Assembly: GCA_036389485.1 (NCBI GenBank)
Contig: DASVPR010000015.1
Span: 62,001 to 126,000, forward strand
DNA length: 64,000 bases
Source of the DNA: CADCVT01 sp036389485
GTDB lineage: Bacteria > Actinomycetota > Thermoleophilia > Solirubrobacterales > Solirubrobacteraceae
Direction: 5' to 3'
The notes beneath the pieces are model-generated. The model was given only the letters and a program-made list of their open reading frames with translations, was not told the origin of the DNA and did not search any database. This document shows positions 25,201 through 32,921 of this stretch, one piece after another. The stretch's first letter is position 1. Each line of letters begins with the position of its first letter. Position numbers and translations under genes: made by a program.

Positions 25201-25749
25201 ATGCGCCGCATGACCAGAGCACTCATCTCGATCAGCGCCGCGGGCGCCGCCGCGCTCGCCCTCGCGGCGTGCGGCGGCGGCGACGGCGGGGGCGGCGACA
25301 CCCCCGCCTCCCCGCGCGAGCGCGCGCAGGAGAGCGCGCTGGAGTTCGCGCGCTGCATGCGCGAGCAGGGCGTCGACTTCCCGGACCCGCAGGTCGGCGA
25401 GAACGGCCTCGTCATGATCGGCCCGGGCCCCGGCAAGGGCCCGCGGCCCGACGACCCGAAGCTGCGCCGGGCGACGGAGGCCTGCGAGGAGCACCTCGAC
25501 GCGGGCGGCGAGGCGCCCGACGACGCCGTCCTGGCCAAGCACCGCGACGCGTTCGTCGCGTACGCGCGGTGCATGCGCGAGGAGGGCGTGAACGTGCCGG
25601 ATCCCGGCGCCGAGGGCGGTCTCGTCTTCAAGGTCGGCGATCCCGACGCCCCCGATCCGCGGTCGCCGGCGTACCGCCGCGCCGACGAGGTGTGCCACAA
25701 GCACCTCGCGGCGGTCGACGCCGAGCTCGAGCAGGACGGCCAGGGCTGA
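25201..25749 (+). CDS. Lipoprotein with duplicated F/Y-ARCMRE-x-GV motif
   Basis: A 182-residue protein with a lipoprotein signal: hydrophobic residues 6-22 end in LALAAC-GGG, so Cys24 would be lipidated. The mature part has two related halves, each with an ARCMRE(Q/E)GV-x-(F/V)-PDP motif (about residues 55 and 123) and a following conserved cysteine (ACEEHLD, VCHKHLA). Four cysteines could make two disulfides. I know this arrangement only as a conserved unknown next to efflux operons. It is the first gene of an operon with a HlyD-like adaptor and a MacB-type ABC transporter, so a role in sensing or delivering the exported compound is plausible. Confidence 0.65.
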   Translation: MRRMTRALISISAAGAAALALAACGGGDGGGGDTPASPRERAQESALEFARCMREQGVDFPDPQVGENGLVMIGPGPGKGPRPDDPKLRRATEACEEHLDAGGEAPDDAVLAKHRDAFVAYARCMREEGVNVPDPGAEGGLVFKVGDPDAPDPRSPAYRRADEVCHKHLAAVDAELEQDGQG

Positions 25750-26783
25750 TGCGCTCGCTCCTCGCGGCCGCCGGAGCCGCGGCGGCCGGGGCCGCCGGCT
25801 GGGCGGTCCTGGCGGGCGGCGGCGGGGAGGACGCGGCCACCGCGCGGCCAGCGGTCGCCACCGGCACGGCGAGCGCCGAGCTGCGGCGACTCGTCGACCG
25901 CGAGGACGTCGAGGGCCGCCTCGGCTACGCGTCGAGCCGGACCGTGGCCGCCGGCGCCGCCGGCACGGTGACCGCCGTGCGCCGCGAGGGAGCGGTCGCG
26001 CGGCGCGGCGAGTCGCTGTTCGCGCTCGACGGCCGGTGGACCGCGTACGTCATGTACGGGCGCACGCCGGCGTGGCGCGCGCTGTCGTCCGGCGTGGCGG
26101 ACGGCCCCGACGTCGAGCAGCTCGAGCGCAACCTGGTCGCCCTCGGCCACGACCCGTACGGCGCGATCGCCGTCGACGAGCAGTTCGACGCGGCGACCGC
26201 CGCCGCGGTCAAGCGGTGGGAGGACGAGCGCGGCGTCACCCAGGACGGCGTCGTGGAGCGGGGCGAGGTGGTCTTCACCCGCGGCGCCGTGCGGGTGGGC
26301 GAGCGCGAGGCGCAGCCGGGCGACGCCGTCGTCGCCGGCCGGCCGGTCGTGGCCGTCTCCAGCCGCCGGCGCATCGTCACCGCGCGCCTCCCCGCCGGCC
26401 GGCAGGGCCTCGTGCGCCGCGGGCAGCGCGTCGACGTCACGCTCCCCGACGGCGCGACCGTCCGCGGCCGCGTGCGGCGGGTGGGCCGCGTGGCGCGCGC
26501 GGGCCAGGACGGAGCGGAGGCGACGGTCGGGCTCGAGGTCGCGCTGCCGGGGAAGGCGCTGACGCTCGACGGGGCGCCGGTCACCGTGTCGGTCGCGCGG
26601 ACGGTGGCGCGCCGCGCGCTCGCCGTGCCCGTGCAGGCGCTCGTCGCGGTCGGGCGCGGCCGGTACGCGGTCGAGACGGCGGGCCGCCTGGTCCCGGTGC
26701 GCGTCGGCGCATTCGCGGACGGCTGGGTGGAGGTCCATGGGCGGGGCCTGCGCGCCGGCACGCGGGTGGTGGTGCCGCGATGA
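25749..26783 (+). CDS. HlyD/RND-type periplasmic adaptor with peptidoglycan-binding domain
   Basis: A 344-residue exported protein with an N-terminal membrane segment (about 3-24). A biotinyl-lipoyl-like half (VAAGAAGTVTAVRREGAVARRG) is followed by a peptidoglycan-binding type domain (about 115-165, with VEQLERNLVALGHDP and AVKRWEDERG), then a second beta-rich half with LVRRGQRVDVTLPDG. This is the domain order of adaptor proteins that work with MacB-like transporters in Gram-positive bacteria and hold onto the cell wall. The ATG overlaps the lipoprotein stop in TGATG, and the stop overlaps the ATPase ATG. Confidence 0.8.
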   Translation: MRSLLAAAGAAAAGAAGWAVLAGGGGEDAATARPAVATGTASAELRRLVDREDVEGRLGYASSRTVAAGAAGTVTAVRREGAVARRGESLFALDGRWTAYVMYGRTPAWRALSSGVADGPDVEQLERNLVALGHDPYGAIAVDEQFDAATAAAVKRWEDERGVTQDGVVERGEVVFTRGAVRVGEREAQPGDAVVAGRPVVAVSSRRRIVTARLPAGRQGLVRRGQRVDVTLPDGATVRGRVRRVGRVARAGQDGAEATVGLEVALPGKALTLDGAPVTVSVARTVARRALAVPVQALVAVGRGRYAVETAGRLVPVRVGAFADGWVEVHGRGLRAGTRVVVPR

Positions 26784-27430
26784 GCGCGGTCCTCGAGCTG
26801 CGCGGCGTGGAGAAGCGCTACGACGGCGGGGTCGTCGCGCTGCAGGGGGTCGACCTCGCGGTGGACGAGGGCGATCAGGTCGCGATCGTCGGGCCGTCCG
26901 GCTCGGGCAAGTCGACCCTGCTGCACATCACGGGGACGCTCGAGCGCGCGACCGCCGGGACGGTCCGGGTCGCGGGCGACGACGTCAGCGCACTCGGCGA
27001 CCGTCGCCTCGCGGGGCTGCGCGCCCGCGCGATCGGCTTCGTCTTCCAGCAGTTCTTCCTGCTGGACGGGATGAGCGCGCTGGAGAACGTCGCGGAGGGG
27101 CTGCTCTACGCGGGCGCGCCGCGGCGCGAGCGGCATTCGGCGGCGCGCGCGGCGCTCGAGCGCGTCGGCCTCGGGCACCGCCTGGACCACCGGCCGAACG
27201 AGCTCTCCGGCGGCGAGCGCCAGCGGGTCGCGATCGCGCGCGCGGTCGTCGCGCGGCCGCGCATCCTCTTCGCCGACGAGCCGACCGGGAACCTCGACTC
27301 GCGCACCGGCGCCGAGATCATGGCGCTGCTGCGGTCGCTGGGGACGACGCTCCTCGTCATCACGCACGATCGCGAGCTGGCGGCGCAGCTTCCGCGGCGG
27401 ATCGAGCTGAGGGACGGTCGGGTCGTATGA
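26780..27430 (+). CDS. ABC transporter ATP-binding protein (MacB/LolD type)
   Basis: A 216-residue ATPase. Walker A is GPSGSGKSTLLH (about 38-49), the signature LSGGERQRVAIARA (about 137-150), Walker B ILFADEPTGNLD with the catalytic Glu, and the switch histidine in VITHD. The family moves antimicrobial compounds or lipoproteins across the membrane. It overlaps the adaptor and permease genes by four bases on each side, so the three proteins are made together. Confidence 0.93.
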   Translation: MSAVLELRGVEKRYDGGVVALQGVDLAVDEGDQVAIVGPSGSGKSTLLHITGTLERATAGTVRVAGDDVSALGDRRLAGLRARAIGFVFQQFFLLDGMSALENVAEGLLYAGAPRRERHSAARAALERVGLGHRLDHRPNELSGGERQRVAIARAVVARPRILFADEPTGNLDSRTGAEIMALLRSLGTTLLVITHDRELAAQLPRRIELRDGRVV

Positions 27431-28599
27431 CCCCCGGCGACCTCGCGCGGCTCGCGTCGGTGGGCCTGCGCACGCGCCGCCTGCGCGCCGTCCTCTCCGC
27501 GCTCGGCGTTGCCATCGGCATCGCCAGCATGGTCGCCGTCCTCGGCCTGTCGGCCTCGAGCCGCGCCGACCTCGTCGAGCGCCTGGACCGCCTCGGGACG
27601 AACCTGCTGCGCGTCACGCCGGGGCGCACGCTGATCGGCGGCGAGGACGCGACCCTGCCGTCGTGGGCGGGCGGGACGATCGCGCGCGTGGCCGGCGTCC
27701 GGCGGGTCGCGGGCGTGCGCCGCGTCGAGGGCGCGACCGTGCGCCGGACCGACCGCATCCCCGCCGTGGAGACGGGCGGCCTGACGGTGGAGGCGGCGGA
27801 CGCGGCGCTCCTGGCGACGCTCGGCGGGCGGCCCGCGCGCGGGCGCTTCCTCGACGGCGCGACCGAGCGCCGCCCGACGGTGGTGCTCGGCGCCAAGGCC
27901 GCCGAGCGCCTCGGGCTCTCCCGCACCGGGGTGCAGGTCTACATCGGCGGGCGCTGGTGGACGGTGATCGGCATCCTGGAACCCCTCGAGCTGGCGCCCG
28001 ACCTCGATCGCGCGGCGATCGTCGGCCGGCCCGCGGCCGAGCGACTCCTCTGCGCCGATCGCAGCGCCTCGACGATCTACCTGCGCGCCGACGAGGACCG
28101 CGTCGCGGAGGTGCAGGGGCTGCTGGCGTCGGCCGCCAACCCGGAGCATCCGGAGGAGGTCGCGACGAGCCGGCCCTCCGAGGCGCTGGAGGCGAAGGCG
28201 GCGGCCGAGGACGCGTTCACCGGCCTCTTCCTCGGGCTGGGCGCGGTCGCCCTGCTCGTGGGCGGGATCGGCATCGCGAACACGATGGTCATCGGCGTGA
28301 TCGAGCGGCGGTCGGAGATCGGGCTGCGCCGCGCGCTGGGCGCGACGCGCCGCCACGTGCGCGCGCAGTTCCTCGGCGAGGCGCTCCTGCTGGCCGGGCT
28401 CGGCGGGGCCGCCGGCGTGGGCGCCGGAGCGGTCGTCACGGCGGTGTACGCCGCCGGCCGCGGGTGGAGCACCGTGGTGCCGCCGGAGGCCGCGGTCGGC
28501 GGGATCGCCGCGGCCGTCGCGATCGGCGCCGTGGCCGGCCTCTACCCGGCGGCGCGGGCGGCGCGCCTGAGCCCGACCGAGGCCCTGCGGGCGGCGTGA
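27427..28599 (+). CDS. MacB-type ABC transporter permease
   Basis: A 390-residue membrane protein. One N-terminal span (about 20-40, AVLSALGVAIGIASMVAVLGL) is followed by a large extracytoplasmic MacB-core domain (about 55-260) and three C-terminal spans (about 268-292, 320-345, 357-375) with the conserved VGGIGIANTMVIGVIERR and EIGLRRALGATR stretches. This is the MacB topology. It ends the operon begun by the lipoprotein; the next gene is convergent, its stop two bases away. Confidence 0.9.
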   Translation: MTPGDLARLASVGLRTRRLRAVLSALGVAIGIASMVAVLGLSASSRADLVERLDRLGTNLLRVTPGRTLIGGEDATLPSWAGGTIARVAGVRRVAGVRRVEGATVRRTDRIPAVETGGLTVEAADAALLATLGGRPARGRFLDGATERRPTVVLGAKAAERLGLSRTGVQVYIGGRWWTVIGILEPLELAPDLDRAAIVGRPAAERLLCADRSASTIYLRADEDRVAEVQGLLASAANPEHPEEVATSRPSEALEAKAAAEDAFTGLFLGLGAVALLVGGIGIANTMVIGVIERRSEIGLRRALGATRRHVRAQFLGEALLLAGLGGAAGVGAGAVVTAVYAAGRGWSTVVPPEAAVGGIAAAVAIGAVAGLYPAARAARLSPTEALRAA

Positions 28600-28600
28600 G

Positions 28601-28936
28601 CTAGCGGCCGAGGCGGCGCTTCAAGCGGCGGGCGCGGTGCTGCGCGCGCTCCTGGAGCGGCCCGAGCACGCCATGGTGCTCGGGCAGCTCGGCCACGGCG
28701 GCGCTGTCGATCGTCAGCAGGACGCGCTTGTTCGTGATCCGCTCGACCTCCGGCGCGTCGACGAAGCGCTTCCCTTCCTCGGTCGCGATGACCATCCCGT
28801 CGAAGAGGTGCTCGCGCCCGTGGTGCAGCGCCTTGTGGAACGTCCCGACGCGCGCGCCGTCGGCCGCGAAGACGGGTGTCCCGCGGGGCAGGACCTGGTA
28901 GCCGATCGCGTGCTCGTCGGGGTCCTCGGCGCTCAT
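28601..28936 (-). CDS. PRC-barrel-like domain protein
   Basis: A 111-residue cytoplasmic protein on the minus strand, starting at the ATG at 28936. Residues about 12-75 (LPRGTPVFAADGARVGTFHK, HLFDGMVIA, KRFVDAPEVERI) form a short beta barrel with the G-x-x-V-G-x-x pattern of PRC-barrel or DUF2171-type proteins, whose members bind RNA or interact with other proteins. A basic C-terminal tail (RRLKRRLGR) could bind nucleic acid. It is divergent from def, separated by 24 bases. Confidence 0.6.
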   Translation of the reverse strand: MSAEDPDEHAIGYQVLPRGTPVFAADGARVGTFHKALHHGREHLFDGMVIATEEGKRFVDAPEVERITNKRVLLTIDSAAVAELPEHHGVLGPLQERAQHRARRLKRRLGR

Positions 28937-28944
28937 GGCCCGCC

Positions 28945-28950
28945 TACACT
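28945..28950 (+). promoter_or_regulatory. Candidate -10 box (TACACT) for def
   Basis: TACACT ends ten bases before the def ATG in the 24-base gap between divergent genes, leaving no room for a usual 5' leader with a Shine-Dalgarno. Confidence 0.45.
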
Positions 28951-28960
28951 TGCAGACCGG

Positions 28961-29533
28961 ATGGCCGAGGAAGAGCAGGAGCAGCCGCAGATCGATCCGG
29001 AGGTCCTCGCACGCCGCGAGGCGGCCCTCGCGCACATCCGCCAGTACGGCGATCCGATCCTGCGGACGAAGGCCCGGCCGGTCGAGCGGTTCGACGCCGG
29101 CCTGCGCGAGGAGATCGAGCGGATGGGCCGGCTGATGCACGAATCGATCGGTGTCGGGCTCGCCGCGCCGCAGGCCGGCGTCTCGCACCGCCTGCTCGTC
29201 TACCGCGCCGAGCCGGACAGCGCCGTCCAGGCGCTCGTGAATCCCGAGATCGAGTGGTCCAGCCGGGACAAGGAGATCGGCGAGGAGGGCTGCCTGAGCC
29301 TCCCCGGCGTGCACGTCGAGGTCGAGCGGCCGGTGCACGTCCTCGTCCGCGCCCTGGACGCCGACGGCGAGCCCGTCGTCGTCGAGGCGAGCGGATTCGA
29401 GGCGCGGGTCATCCAGCACGAGGTCGACCATCTCGACGGCGTCCTCATCCTCGACCGCACCTCGCGCGACCAGCGCAAGGAGGCGGTGCGCGCCCTCCGC
29501 GAGCGCGAGCGCGCGAGGGAGGCGGCGGCGTGA
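28961..29533 (+). CDS. def: Peptide deformylase
   Basis: A 190-residue metallohydrolase removing the formyl group from new proteins. The three family motifs are present: IGVGLAAPQAG (about 67), EEGCLSLPG with the metal-binding Cys, and QHEVDHLDG with the two metal-binding His and the catalytic Glu. The N-terminal 15 residues are acidic and probably disordered; the C-terminal helix is charged. It precedes fmt, which adds the formyl group to initiator tRNA, a conserved order in bacteria. Confidence 0.95.
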   Translation: MAEEEQEQPQIDPEVLARREAALAHIRQYGDPILRTKARPVERFDAGLREEIERMGRLMHESIGVGLAAPQAGVSHRLLVYRAEPDSAVQALVNPEIEWSSRDKEIGEEGCLSLPGVHVEVERPVHVLVRALDADGEPVVVEASGFEARVIQHEVDHLDGVLILDRTSRDQRKEAVRALRERERAREAAA

Positions 29534-29578
29534 GCGGCGCCGGCAGCCTCGCCGCGGGGCGCCTCCGCTAGGCGCCGC
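29534..29578 (+). other. Foldable spacer between def and fmt
   Basis: GCGGCGCC (29534-29541) and GGCGCCGC (29571-29578) are perfect inverted repeats enclosing a GC-rich loop in the 49-base gap between def and fmt. It could be a U-less terminator or a stabilising hairpin that sets the ratio of the two proteins. Confidence 0.35.
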
Positions 29579-29582
29579 GCGC

Positions 29583-30434
29583 GTGCGCACCGTCTACCTC
29601 GGCACCTCGCCGTTCGCCGCGGACGTCCTGCGCCGCCTCGCGGACTCGCCTCACCGCCCGGTGCTCGTCGTGACGCGCCCGGACGCCCCGAAGGGCAGGG
29701 GACGGAGGCTGTCGCCGCCGCCCGTCGCGGACGCCGCCCGCGAGCTCGGCATCGAGGTCTTCCAGCCCGCGAACGTGAACGACCCGGACAGCGTCGACCG
29801 GATCGCCGCCGCCGAGCCGGAGGCCGTCCTGCTGTGCGCGTTCGGCGCGCTTATCCGCGAGCCGCTGCTGAGCCGCTTCGGCGCGATCCGCAACGTCCAC
29901 CCCTCGCTCCTGCCGCGCTGGCGCGGCGCGGCGCCGGTCGAGCGCGCGATCATGGCCGGCGACGCGGAGACGGGCGTCACGATCATGGCCGTCGGCGAGG
30001 GCCTGGACGACGGGCCGGTCTACGTCGCCGAGCGCGAGCCGATCCACCCCTACGACACCTACGGCACGCTCAGCGACCGGCTCGCCCCGCTCAGCGCGGC
30101 CCTGCTCCTGAGGGCGCTCGACGAGCAGCCCGAGCCGGTCCCCCAGACCGAGGACGGCGTGACGTACGCGGAGAAGATCACTGCGCAGGACCGCACGCTC
30201 GACCCCTCGAAGCCGCCCGGGGAGAACGAGCGGATCGTGAGGGCGCTGACCCCGCACATCGGCGCTCGCATCGAGCTGCCGAGCGGGGAGATGCTCGGCG
30301 TGCGCCGGGCGAAGGTCGCGGACGGGCGGGACGGGGCGCTCGAGTGGCACGGACTCGAGCTGCTCGAGGTCCAGCCGCCGGGCGGCCGCCCGATGGACGC
30401 CGCGGCGTACCTCAGGGGCCACAGCAGCGGGTAG
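29583..30434 (+). CDS. fmt: Methionyl-tRNA formyltransferase
   Basis: A 283-residue enzyme formylating Met-tRNA(fMet) from 10-formyltetrahydrofolate. The N-terminal Rossmann-like domain has VYLGTSPFAADVL and the catalytic stretch NVHPSLLPRWRGAAPVERAI with the conserved Asn/His, then EGLDDGPVY. The C-terminal OB-like domain (about 195-283) is shorter than usual, so the protein is about 25 residues below the family average. A GTG start is used. It lies between def and rsmB. Confidence 0.93.
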   Translation: MRTVYLGTSPFAADVLRRLADSPHRPVLVVTRPDAPKGRGRRLSPPPVADAARELGIEVFQPANVNDPDSVDRIAAAEPEAVLLCAFGALIREPLLSRFGAIRNVHPSLLPRWRGAAPVERAIMAGDAETGVTIMAVGEGLDDGPVYVAEREPIHPYDTYGTLSDRLAPLSAALLLRALDEQPEPVPQTEDGVTYAEKITAQDRTLDPSKPPGENERIVRALTPHIGARIELPSGEMLGVRRAKVADGRDGALEWHGLELLEVQPPGGRPMDAAAYLRGHSSG

Positions 30435-30444
30435 CCTCGCCTGC

Positions 30445-31659
30445 GTGCCATCGCCCGCCCGTCGCGCCGCCTTTCGCGTCGTGCGGCGCGTGGCGGAGCA
30501 GGGGGCGTTCGCCGACCAGGCGTTCCACGCGGAGGCGGCCCGGCTCGACGCCCGCGACCGTGCGCTCGCCCGCCAGATCGCGTTCGGCGCGATCCAGCGC
30601 CGGCGCACGCTCGACCACGTCATCACCGCGCTCGGCGCGCGGCGCCGCCTCGACCCGCCCATCCGCGCCGCGCTCCAGACCGGTCTCTTCCAGGTCCTCT
30701 TCCTCGACGGCATCCCCGACCACGCGGCGGTCGACGAGTCGGTCGAGCTGGTCCGCCGCTCGCGCGGATCCGGCCTCGTCAACGCGGTGCTGCGCCGCGC
30801 GACGCGGGAGGGCCGCGACGTGCTCGACGCCATCGACGACGACGCCGTCCGCCACTCGGTACCCGACTGGCTGGCGACCCTGTGGCGCGACGCCTACGGC
30901 GCCGAGACCGCGATGGCGCTGATGGCCCGCGCCAACGAGCCGCTCGAGCTCGCGCTCCGCCCCAACACGCTGAAGGCGACGGCGCAGGAGGTCGCGGCGG
31001 GAACCGGAGGAAGGGTCGTGGAGGGCGCCGTCGTCGTCGACGGCCCGCTCGACGCGCACGCGCACCCGCTCTGGCAGGCGGGCGCGTACATGCCGCAGTC
31101 GCGCTCCTCGCAGCGCGTCGCGCCCGCGCTCGGCGCGCAGCCGGGCGAGCGCGTCCTGGACCTGTGCAGCGCGCCGGGCGGCAAGGCGACCCACCTCGCC
31201 GCGCTCATGCGCGACGAGGGCGAGATCGTCGCCGTCGAGAAGGACGCCGATCGCGCCGACCAGCTGCGCACGACGATCGACCGCATGGGCGCGACGATCG
31301 TGCGCGTCGAGGTGGCGGATGCGGCCGGGTGGGACGGCACCGGCTTCGACCGCGTCCTCGCCGACCCGCCGTGCTCGGGCCTCGGCACGCTGCAGGCCAA
31401 GCCCGACCTGCGGTGGCGGATGACCCCGGAGCGCATCGAGGGCCTGGTCGACGAGCAGCGCCGGATCCTCGACACCGCGACCCGGGCGGTCCGTCCGGGC
31501 GGCGTGCTGGTCTGGTCCACGTGCACGCTGAACCCGGCGGAGAACGAGGAGCTCCTGGCGGGGCTCGAGGGGTTCGAGGTGACCGAGCGCCTCACGCTGA
31601 TGCCGCACGAGACCCGTTCAGCCGGGTTTCAGGTGACGCGACTACAGTCGGTCGCATGA
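30445..31659 (+). CDS. rsmB: 16S rRNA (cytosine-967-C5)-methyltransferase RsmB
   Basis: A 404-residue enzyme that methylates 16S rRNA. Residues 1-130 form a NusB-like helical RNA-binding domain (QGAFADQAFH, ARQIAFGAIQRRRTLDHVI). The methyltransferase domain has LDLCSAPGGKATHLAAL for S-adenosylmethionine, DPPCSGLGTLQAKPDLRWR and WSTCTLNPAENEEL with the two catalytic-cycle cysteines. The GTG start follows a TAGCCT box by seven bases. The stop overlaps the next ATG. Confidence 0.93.
   Translation: MPSPARRAAFRVVRRVAEQGAFADQAFHAEAARLDARDRALARQIAFGAIQRRRTLDHVITALGARRRLDPPIRAALQTGLFQVLFLDGIPDHAAVDESVELVRRSRGSGLVNAVLRRATREGRDVLDAIDDDAVRHSVPDWLATLWRDAYGAETAMALMARANEPLELALRPNTLKATAQEVAAGTGGRVVEGAVVVDGPLDAHAHPLWQAGAYMPQSRSSQRVAPALGAQPGERVLDLCSAPGGKATHLAALMRDEGEIVAVEKDADRADQLRTTIDRMGATIVRVEVADAAGWDGTGFDRVLADPPCSGLGTLQAKPDLRWRMTPERIEGLVDEQRRILDTATRAVRPGGVLVWSTCTLNPAENEELLAGLEGFEVTERLTLMPHETRSAGFQVTRLQSVA
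31642..31647 (+). promoter_or_regulatory. Candidate internal -10 box (TACAGT) before the zinc-ribbon gene
   Basis: TACAGT lies within the last codons of rsmB and ends eight bases before the ATG at 31656. The spacing matches other proposed leaderless promoters here. A TTCAG direct repeat (31617-31632) lies just upstream, but it is within coding sequence. Confidence 0.3.
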
Positions 31660-31883
31660 GCGGCAGCGACGTGGAGCTCGGGATGCGGTGCCCGAACTGC
31701 CACGAGCCGTGGCTGCGCCCGACGAACCTGCCCGGCCGGTACCGGTGCGTGTACTGCCTGCACCGCTACGAGCTGCGGTCCGTCTGCCCCGACTGCGGCG
31801 AGCACTCGACGATCGTGCGGATGTCGAGCTCCTCCAACATCACCTGCGTGCACTGCGGGGGGTCGATGCTGTGTCCCGTCTGA
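31656..31883 (+). CDS. Small double zinc-ribbon protein
   Basis: A 75-residue protein with four Cys-x2-Cys pairs: CPNC, CVYC, CPDC and CVHC. These can bind two zinc ions in two ribbons. The sequence YRCVYCLHRYELRSVCPDCG is typical of small actinobacterial zinc-ribbon proteins of unknown role, some of which bind RNA or protein. The ATG overlaps the rsmB stop, and the 3' end overlaps rpe by 13 bases, so it is tightly embedded in the operon and probably translated with its neighbours. Confidence 0.75.
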   Translation: MSGSDVELGMRCPNCHEPWLRPTNLPGRYRCVYCLHRYELRSVCPDCGEHSTIVRMSSSSNITCVHCGGSMLCPV

Positions 31884-32563
31884 CGGGCGTCGCCCCGTCG
31901 ATCCTCTCGGCCGACTTCGCACGCCTCGCCGCGCAGGTCGAGGAGGTGATGGCCGCGGGAGCGCGGCTCATCCACTGCGACGTGATGGACGGCCACTTCG
32001 TCCCGCCGATCACGTTCGGCCCGATCGTCGTCGGCGCGCTGCGCGAGGCGCTGCCGCCGGAGGCCGTCCTCGACGTCCACCTGATGATCGAGCGGCCGGA
32101 GCGGCACGTCGCGGAGTTCGTGAAGGCGGGGGCGGAGAACGTCACGATCCACGTCGAGGCCACGCCGCACGTGCACTACGCGGTCAACGCGATCCGCGAG
32201 GCGGGCGCGACCGCCGGCGTCGCGCTCAACCCCGGCACGGCGACCGAGGCGCTCGGCCTCTACCCCGACCTCGTCCTCTGCATGACCGTCGACCCGGGCT
32301 GGGGCGGCCAGCCGTTCATCGCGGGATCGGAGGCGCGCATCCGCCGCCTCGCCGCCCGCGCCGCCCCCGGCACGCCGATCGAGGTCGACGGCGGCATCGA
32401 CGCCCGCACCGCCGGCCCGTGCGCAGCCGCCGGCGCGACGACGTTCGTCGCGGGCTCCGCGATCTTCAGGGCCCCCGACCCCGCCGAGGCGTTCCGGGAG
32501 ATCGCCGCGGCGGCGGGGTGTGGACAGCCGTACCCGGCGGAGGGCCCCGGCGCGCGACACTAG
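31871..32563 (+). CDS. rpe: Ribulose-phosphate 3-epimerase
   Basis: A 230-residue TIM-barrel enzyme of the pentose phosphate pathway, interconverting ribulose and xylulose 5-phosphates. VAPSILSADFARL, HCDVMDGHFVPPITFG, LDVHLMIERPE, TVDPGWGGQPFI and IEVDGGID are the metal- and substrate-binding stretches. The GTG start overlaps the zinc-ribbon gene by 13 bases and gives the expected N-terminus. In many actinobacteria ribD-type riboflavin genes follow; here signalling genes do. Confidence 0.95.
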   Translation: MSRLTGVAPSILSADFARLAAQVEEVMAAGARLIHCDVMDGHFVPPITFGPIVVGALREALPPEAVLDVHLMIERPERHVAEFVKAGAENVTIHVEATPHVHYAVNAIREAGATAGVALNPGTATEALGLYPDLVLCMTVDPGWGGQPFIAGSEARIRRLAARAAPGTPIEVDGGIDARTAGPCAAAGATTFVAGSAIFRAPDPAEAFREIAAAAGCGQPYPAEGPGARH

Positions 32564-32570
32564 GCGCGTC

Positions 32571-32921
32571 ATGCCCACCGTCCTCATCGTCGACGACCAC
32601 CCGAGCTTCCGGGCCACCGCGCGGCTGCTGCTCGAGGCCGACGGCTTCGAGATCGCCGGCGAGGCGGCGACGGGGACGGCCGCGCTGCGCGCGGCGCGGG
32701 AGCTGCGACCCGACGTCGTGCTGCTCGACGTCAACCTGCCGGACACTGACGGCTTCGCGGTCGCCACGCGGCTGAAGGAGCTCGCGACGGCGCCCGTCGT
32801 CGTGCTGTGCTCGAGCCGGGACGCCGCCGACTTCGGCGACCTGGTCGAGCGCTCGGGGGCGCGGGGGTTCGTCGCGAAGGCGGACCTCAGCGGCGCGGCC
32901 GTGCGGGAGCTGGTCGCTTGA
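32571..32921 (+). CDS. Stand-alone receiver-domain protein
   Basis: A 116-residue CheY-like receiver without an output domain. VLIVDDHPSFR carries the acidic pair, VVLLDVNLPDTDGF the phosphoacceptor Asp53, VVVLCSSRDAA the conserved Ser/Thr position and GFVAKADL the lysine. The usual C-terminal LuxR-type helix-turn-helix of the NarL family is missing; the protein stops just after the receiver. It overlaps the kinase gene by four bases (TTGA), so it probably accepts phosphate from that kinase and competes with the full-length regulator. Confidence 0.85.
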   Translation: MPTVLIVDDHPSFRATARLLLEADGFEIAGEAATGTAALRAARELRPDVVLLDVNLPDTDGFAVATRLKELATAPVVVLCSSRDAADFGDLVERSGARGFVAKADLSGAAVRELVA

